Source of the DNA: Phosphoribacter sp035448065 | GTDB taxonomy: Bacteria; Actinomycetota; Actinomycetes; Actinomycetales; Dermatophilaceae | NCBI GenBank assembly: GCA_035448065.1 | Contig: DAOTIG010000067.1 | Coordinates: forward strand, 1-17,385 | Reading direction: 5' to 3' | DNA length: 17,385 nt | Part shown: positions 13,746 through 17,385 of the stretch, one piece after another | How positions within the stretch are numbered: the first letter of the stretch is position 1 | Layout of the letters: each line of letters begins with the position of its first letter | Notes under the pieces: generated by a model | Database searches by the model: none | The model's input: the letters and a program-made list of their open reading frames with translations, nothing else | What the model was told of the DNA's origin: nothing | Program-made: the position numbers and the translations under genes

Positions 13746-14822
13746 CTACTTGGGCTGCGGGGCGATCTCGGCGTCGAAGCGCGCGGTGAGCGACTTCTTC
13801 GCGGCACCGGCCTCGTCGGAGCTGTAGTCGACGAGCTTGACCTGGTCGAGCTTGACCATGTCCTCGGTGACCTTGGCCTCGGGGTTGGTCGGGATCTGGA
13901 AGGAGCCCACTGTCGGGCCGATGTTCTGGTGGTCAGCGGTGAGGGTCCAGTCGATGAACTTCTTGCCGTTGGCCGGGTTGGGGCCGCCCTTGACGAGCGA
14001 GACCGCCCCGATCTCGTAGCCGGTGCCCTCGGCCGGGAAGGTGTTCTTCAGCATGGTGAAGCCCTCCTTCTGGTACTTCACGCAGTCGTGGCTGAAGACG
14101 ATGCCGACGGCGACCTCGCCGCGCCCCGCCATCTGGCCCGGGGCCGAGCCGGACTTGGAGTACTGCAGGACGTTGGAGTGCAGCTTCTTGAGGTAGTCGA
14201 AGGTCTTTGCCTCGTCCTTGCCGTTGAGGAGCATCTGGGTCCACACCGCGGTGTAGGACGTGCCCGAGGTGGACGGGTGGGCGATGGCGACGTTCTTGGC
14301 CAGCTTGGGGTCGAGCAGCGCCTGCCACGACGTCGGCGCCTCGACGCCGAGCTTCTTGAGCACGTCGGTGTTGGAGCAGAAGCCGAGGGCTCCGACGTAG
14401 GTGCCGGTCCAGGTGCCGTCGGCCGCCTTGTACTTGTCCGGGATCTTCGCGGCATTCGGCGAGACGTACTTCTCGATGAGCTCGCTCTTGGCGGCGGCGA
14501 CGTGCCCGTCGGAGGGGCCGCCGTAGAGCACGTCGAACTCGGGCTTGCTCTTGCCCGCGCCGAGCCGGGCGACGGCCTCACCGGAGCTGAGCCGCACGTA
14601 GGACGTCTTGATCCCGGTCGCCTTGGTGAAGGCCGCGGCCATCGCCTGGCACTGCTCCTCCTGCGGCGTGCAGGCGATGACGACGGTGCCGGACCCCGCT
14701 GCGCCTCCGGAGGCACCGGAGCTGGCTCCTGGGGCGGCCTGGTCGACGGCGCAGGCCGAGAGGGCCAGGGCGCTGCCGAGGGGCAGGGCGGCGAGGGCGG
14801 CGAGGCGGCGGTGGCGCATCAT
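13746..14822 (-). CDS. ABC importer substrate-binding lipoprotein (AfuA/FbpA-like)
   Basis: A 358-residue extracellular lipoprotein, first gene of the importer operon. The signal peptide has basic residues MMRHRR, a hydrophobic core and the lipobox LSAC with Cys24 as lipidated residue. A Gly/Ser/Ala linker follows to about residue 45. The binding domain opens with GTVVIACTPQEEQCQAMA, whose two cysteines could form a disulfide, then ATGIKTSYVRLSSGEAVARL. Later motifs are FDVLYGGPSDGH, STSGTSYTAVW, and GYEIGAVSLVKGGPNPANGKKFIDW. These match the SBP family containing ferric-iron, hexose-phosphate and phosphonate binders. I do not see the adjacent Tyr-Tyr pair used by FbpA for iron, so the substrate is open. 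A strong Shine-Dalgarno (AAAGGAG, plus-strand 14830-14836) lies 7 nt before the ATG. Confidence 0.9.
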   Translation of the reverse strand: MMRHRRLAALAALPLGSALALSACAVDQAAPGASSGASGGAAGSGTVVIACTPQEEQCQAMAAAFTKATGIKTSYVRLSSGEAVARLGAGKSKPEFDVLYGGPSDGHVAAAKSELIEKYVSPNAAKIPDKYKAADGTWTGTYVGALGFCSNTDVLKKLGVEAPTSWQALLDPKLAKNVAIAHPSTSGTSYTAVWTQMLLNGKDEAKTFDYLKKLHSNVLQYSKSGSAPGQMAGRGEVAVGIVFSHDCVKYQKEGFTMLKNTFPAEGTGYEIGAVSLVKGGPNPANGKKFIDWTLTADHQNIGPTVGSFQIPTNPEAKVTEDMVKLDQVKLVDYSSDEAGAAKKSLTARFDAEIAPQPK

Positions 14823-14876
14823 GGCGCGACTCCTTTGTCGGCGGTGGTTCGTCCGGGCGGGCCGGCGCTGGGGTCC

Positions 14877-14882
14877 ACGCTA
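14877..14882 (-). promoter_or_regulatory. -10 box (TAGCGT) for the ABC importer operon
   Basis: On the minus strand CTAGCGTG sits about 55 nt before the ATG and would give a leader of roughly 45-50 nt that contains the Shine-Dalgarno sequence. The same octamer CTAGCGTG precedes the neighbouring DUF2853 gene. Upstream lies a small dyad, CCCCG-CAA-CGGGG (14893-14905), that could be an operator. No convincing -35 and no recognised iron-regulator box. Confidence 0.4.
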
Positions 14883-14954
14883 GGGGGAGCGGCCCCGCAA
14901 CGGGGTCACGGAACGCCTACAGTTTTGGCCGCGGGCCTGGGCTCCCCACCGACA

Positions 14955-14987
14955 GGTATGCCGCGTGGCCCAGCCACGCGGCATACC
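14955..14987 (-). terminator. perfect 15-bp hairpin made of two inverted copies of the repeated word
   Basis: GGTATGCCGCGTGGC (14955-14969) and its exact reverse complement (14973-14987) are separated by CCA. The structure lies 20 nt beyond the stop of the minus-strand DUF2853 gene and upstream of the ABC operon promoter. It has no T-tract. Each arm is a copy of the word GTATGCCGCG found throughout the window. A terminator built from two inverted word copies is the arrangement known for DNA uptake sequences in other bacteria. Confidence 0.65.
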
Positions 14988-15007
14988 GAAAGGCCCTGCG
15001 GCGCAGG

Positions 15008-15319
15008 TCAGCTGAAGATGCCGAGCTTGCCGTAGTGCTCGGCGAGCAGGTAGTAGACCGTGACCCGGTCCTTGGTGCGGTCGGCCTTCATCTTCTCCTT
15101 GACCGCGGCGAGGCCCTCGTCCATCTTGTCCGCCGGGATCTCGAGCTTCTTGGTCATGAAGCCCTTCTTGACCCGGTCGAGCTCGGCCTGGTCGGAGAAC
15201 GACACGAGCGAGGAGTCTGCCTTCTGCAGTGCGATGCCGCAGTGCCTGACGATCTTCGCGATGACTGCGTCATCGGCGTCCGGCGCGTACTTCTTCACGT
15301 CGGCGGCCCAGTCGGCCAT
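15008..15319 (-). CDS. DUF2853 family protein
   Basis: A 103-residue soluble protein of DUF2853, function unknown. Recognised from the N-terminal ADWAADVKKYAPDADD, the middle IVRHCGIALQKADSSLVSFSD with KKGFMTKKL, and the C-terminal MKADRTKDRVTVYYLLAEHYGKLGIF, the best conserved part of the family. It is predicted to be helical, with no signal peptide or membrane segment. The frame is open further upstream to 15355, but homology starts at the ATG at 15319, which has a good Shine-Dalgarno (GAAAGGGG) a few bases before it. It is probably a single-gene transcript: own -10 box upstream and a perfect hairpin downstream. Confidence 0.88.
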   Translation of the reverse strand: MADWAADVKKYAPDADDAVIAKIVRHCGIALQKADSSLVSFSDQAELDRVKKGFMTKKLEIPADKMDEGLAAVKEKMKADRTKDRVTVYYLLAEHYGKLGIFS

Positions 15320-15355
15320 GGGTTCCCCTTTCGTCGGTGACGGATACCCGTGCAC

Positions 15356-15361
15356 ACGCTA
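15356..15361 (-). promoter_or_regulatory. -10 box (TAGCGT) for the DUF2853 gene
   Basis: Minus-strand CTAGCGTG, fitting TANNNT, lies 36 nt before the ATG at 15319 and would give a leader of about 30 nt carrying the Shine-Dalgarno. A copy of GTATGCCGCG (15374-15383) overlaps the place where a -35 element would lie; no -35 consensus is evident. Confidence 0.4.
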
Positions 15362-15373
15362 GTCCTCCAACCT

Positions 15374-15411
15374 GTATGCCGCGCGCCGCCGCGCGCGGGA
15401 TTCTCCCGTTT
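15374..15411. repeat. word copy plus small hairpins between divergent genes
   Basis: A GTATGCCG copy (15374-15381) runs into a 7-bp GC stem (CCGCGCG 15379-15385, CGCGCGG 15392-15398). A second, mutually exclusive stem is CGGGA 15396-15400 with TCCCG 15404-15408, followed by TTT. It lies in the 165-nt divergent region between the DUF2853 gene and the right-edge gene. It could be a remnant of an inverted word pair or an attenuator; neither can be shown. Confidence 0.3.
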
Positions 15412-15473
15412 CGCCACGCGCCCTCCGGGGTACCTGTCATGCTCGGCTCACTCAGCAGGCCCCTCTTCTCCCC

Positions 15474-15478
15474 GAGGA
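15474..15478 (+). promoter_or_regulatory. ribosome binding site deciding the start of the right-edge gene
   Basis: GAGGA lies 6 nt before the ATG at 15485. This supports that codon as the start of the long open frame running to the window end. Confidence 0.55.
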
Positions 15479-15484
15479 TCCGCG

Positions 15485-17385
15485 ATGAGCGTCTGGTCCG
15501 ACCTGCCCGCGCCGGTGCGCGACTCCGGTGCCCTCGATGCCCTGCGCACCCCTCTCGAGTCGCTGAGCTTCGGCGGCCCGACCCCGGTCTCCGACCGCGA
15601 CGGCACCTGGTCGATGCGTGAGGCCAGCCTTGACCTGGCCCATCTCACCGGGCTGGGCATCGACCTCGGCACCGGCCGCCTGGGTGCCGGAGGGCGCTCT
15701 GCCCCAGTGCAATTCACCGGAGACGGCACGGCGCGCATCCGCTTCGGCGTCGCCGATCCGGGCGGCGCCACCACGGCCTGGTGCGTCGATCTCGACGTGC
15801 CCGGCGTCAGCGTGCTCATCCCCGGCCTGCGTGGCGCGCGACTCACGACGGAGGGCGTCCTCGAGGACGATCCCGACAACCCTGAGGTGCACCTGCTCGC
15901 GCCGCGCCTCACTGTCCGGACCATGCAGCGCTCCGGGGCCGCGGTGACGACCCGGCTGCGGTCGGCCTCGACGAGCGGCGACCCGCAGGACGACATCTAC
16001 TCGATGATCGAGATGCACCCGGGCTATGCGATCGCCGGCCCGTCGCACACCTTCGGCTTCGCCTTCCGGACCGCCGTCCTCGACCTGTCCGACACCGCCG
16101 GTCCGACGGTGCCCGATGCGGCCTTCGCGATGCCCGGCGAGTGGCAGGGCTTCTACCTGCCCGACGCGCGGATCTTCGTCTCCCCGGACGGCCTGTCCGG
16201 GCTGGCCGTGTCGGCCGGCGTCCGCGGCCTGTGGATCGGCATCGGCGAGCACCACGGGCTCACCGGGACCTTCGAGGCCGAGGTCGTCAACCAGGGCAGT
16301 GCGCCGACGATCATCGCGACGATCGTCACGCCGGCCGGCCGCACGATCGTGCCCGCGGCCAACTCGAGCCTTGAGGTGCCCGACCAGAGCACGCTCTTCG
16401 TCGACTCCGGCGGTGGGCGGGCACCGATCACGTATGCCGTCACTGTCGGCGGGGTCGCGGCGACGCCGACCGGCACCGATCGGGTCGTCCTCGACGTCCC
16501 GGCGGCCGGCAGCACGACGGTCGTCATCACCGTCACCGACTCCGGCAGTCACACGAGCACGATGACCTTCGAGTGCGGTCGCCCGGCGGCGGCCGGCGGG
16601 GCGGGCGCGGTCGCGGTGCCGGCCGCGCTGCGGGTCGACACCCCGGAGACCGGCGACATCCGGATCGTCTCGCAGACCGACACCGAGGTCGTCGTGCGGC
16701 TCGAGCCGCGGCAGCCGGCCGACTGGGCCTGGCCGGGGCACACCGTCACCGGCGAGACGGCGACCATCGCGCTCGCGGTCGGCGACACCGTGCAGGTGAC
16801 CGGCACGCCGACGACACCCATCGGACAGCGCCCGGTGCAGCTCGACTGCCACTTCCTCTTCGACCACCCCAAGCCGTCCGAGACGACCGCGGCGTGGCGG
16901 GACAACACGGCCAACACCTTCGCCGACCCGGCTCCCGACCGGACGACCGCCCCTGGTGGGCAGAGCTTCCGCGCCCTGCTCGACGCGCGGCATGCCGACC
17001 TCGGCACGCTGGGCTTCGTCGTCGACGGCTACGCCTCCTACGAAGGCAACGACACGGGATCGAAGCAGACCTCCAACCGCGAGCTCTCCCAACGCCGGAT
17101 CGATGCGGCCGTGCACATCCTTCGGGCGGCGGGCTACACCGCGACGGCGCGCACGGCATACGGGCACGGTCCCGCGCGCGACGGGACCGTCCTCAGCGGC
17201 GAGACGAGCGCGCACGCCCCCGGCGAGCCGTTCTGGTGGCTGGCCCGAGCGGTGAGCACGGCACCCATCGCCGCGCAGCCGGTGCGGGCAACCGTCCGCC
17301 GACGCGCCGCCACCCCGGTGCAGCACCGAGACCCGCGGCCCCCCGCCCCCGCGCGTCCCGACTGCTTCCGGCGGCTGGGCGTCGC
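15485..17385 (+). CDS. large protein with C-terminal OmpA-like domain, 3' end missing
   Basis: An uninterrupted frame of 633 codons from the ATG at 15485 to the window end, with strongly GC-biased third positions and a GAGGA site. Not recognised as a whole. Residues 1-300 look beta-rich and soluble, with motifs such as SHTFGFAFRTAVLDLS and LWIGIGEHHGLTGTFEAEVV. Residues 305-360 resemble an Ig/PKD-type sandwich (APITYAVTVGG, VVITVTDSG). An Ala/Gly linker covers about 365-380. Residues 452-570 resemble OmpA-like peptidoglycan-binding domains: VQLDCHFLFD, VVDGYASYEG (515-521), then N531-x-x-LS-x-x-R and the closing AYGHG. An Arg/Pro-rich tail begins near 600. There is no signal peptide or membrane helix, which is odd for a cell-wall binder. 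Export by a dedicated machine or a role in a phage-tail-like particle is possible but unproven. Confidence 0.72.
   Translation, partial: MSVWSDLPAPVRDSGALDALRTPLESLSFGGPTPVSDRDGTWSMREASLDLAHLTGLGIDLGTGRLGAGGRSAPVQFTGDGTARIRFGVADPGGATTAWCVDLDVPGVSVLIPGLRGARLTTEGVLEDDPDNPEVHLLAPRLTVRTMQRSGAAVTTRLRSASTSGDPQDDIYSMIEMHPGYAIAGPSHTFGFAFRTAVLDLSDTAGPTVPDAAFAMPGEWQGFYLPDARIFVSPDGLSGLAVSAGVRGLWIGIGEHHGLTGTFEAEVVNQGSAPTIIATIVTPAGRTIVPAANSSLEVPDQSTLFVDSGGGRAPITYAVTVGGVAATPTGTDRVVLDVPAAGSTTVVITVTDSGSHTSTMTFECGRPAAAGGAGAVAVPAALRVDTPETGDIRIVSQTDTEVVVRLEPRQPADWAWPGHTVTGETATIALAVGDTVQVTGTPTTPIGQRPVQLDCHFLFDHPKPSETTAAWRDNTANTFADPAPDRTTAPGGQSFRALLDARHADLGTLGFVVDGYASYEGNDTGSKQTSNRELSQRRIDAAVHILRAAGYTATARTAYGHGPARDGTVLSGETSAHAPGEPFWWLARAVSTAPIAAQPVRATVRRRAATPVQHRDPRPPAPARPDCFRRLGV

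Larger units (their letters stand above)
1118..17161. repeat. dispersed word GTATGCCG (consensus GTATGCCGYG), 26 copies
   Basis: Copies reading GTATGCCG on the plus strand start at 1118, 1569, 2167, 3290, 3939, 6304, 8606, 9239, 10132, 10800, 12948, 14956, 15374 and 16432. Copies on the minus strand (plus-strand CGGCATAC) start at 3007, 4824, 6529, 7679, 7966, 8542, 8662, 10370, 10605, 11560, 14979 and 17154. The next base is C or T in 25 of 26 and the one after is mostly G. Six copies are intergenic (3007, 9239, 10800, 14956, 14979, 15374). Most coding copies read Tyr-Ala as TAT GCC or Ala-Tyr as GCA TAC, but three use other frames. Function unknown. Confidence 0.85.

Noticed and set aside
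15452..17326. A 624-codon open frame on the minus strand opposite the OmpA-like gene
   Set aside because: Its product is Arg/Gly/Ala-rich without domains, which is typical antisense of a GC-rich gene. The plus strand has domain motifs, a GAGGA site and proper codon bias.

Overview
The window is a very GC-rich, densely packed chromosomal stretch from an actinobacterium. The GC-biased third codon positions, several GTG starts, promoters shaped TANNNT-N6/7-start codon (leaderless mRNAs) and the actinobacterial families (DUF4190, DUF2853, Pro/Gly-rich membrane proteins) all fit. My guess is Micrococcales, perhaps Intrasporangiaceae; nothing in the window proves the family. Sixteen protein genes are supported, two of them cut by the window edges. 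No rRNA, tRNA, insertion sequence or CRISPR array was recognised.

Layout. Bases 1-965 are the 3' part of an AlaA-type alanine aminotransferase, ending in a long hairpin that spans its stop codon. A small DUF4190 membrane protein (minus) and an OsmC-family peroxidase (plus) are divergent; OsmC is followed after 4 nt by a Gfo/Idh/MocA oxidoreductase. A double-hotdog acyl-CoA thioesterase (minus) and an FAD-dependent HemY/CgoX-like oxidase (plus) are divergent and separated by only 23 nt with overlapping -10 boxes. Bases 5260-5682 hold no gene: there is a G-quadruplex-type motif, then a 304-bp array of 37-bp palindromic repeats bounded by 14-bp inverted termini. Next is a minus-strand operon: MFS exporter, glycosyltransferase (overlapping GTGA) and an epoxide-hydrolase-like alpha/beta hydrolase. 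Divergent from it is a plus-strand pair, dienelactone hydrolase and GNAT acetyltransferase (overlapping TGATG). Then comes a minus-strand ABC importer operon (lipoprotein binding protein, fused two-domain permease, ATPase), a small DUF2853 gene, and at the right edge a large plus-strand gene of at least 633 codons with an OmpA-like domain, open to the end of the window.

The genes look like ordinary accessory metabolism and transport: peroxide or thiol detoxification, acyl-CoA and heme-related redox chemistry, export plus glycosylation, and uptake of an iron- or anion-type substrate.

The most unusual signals are not genes. (1) The word GTATGCCG/CGGCATAC occurs 26 times on both strands, roughly 40 times more often than base composition predicts. 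It appears in several reading frames and as an inverted pair that forms a terminator-like hairpin, much as DNA uptake sequences do in Neisseria and Haemophilus. (2) The 37-bp palindrome array at 5327-5630 has its own inverted ends. (3) The right-edge OmpA-like protein has no visible signal peptide and may be the first gene of a larger system outside the window.
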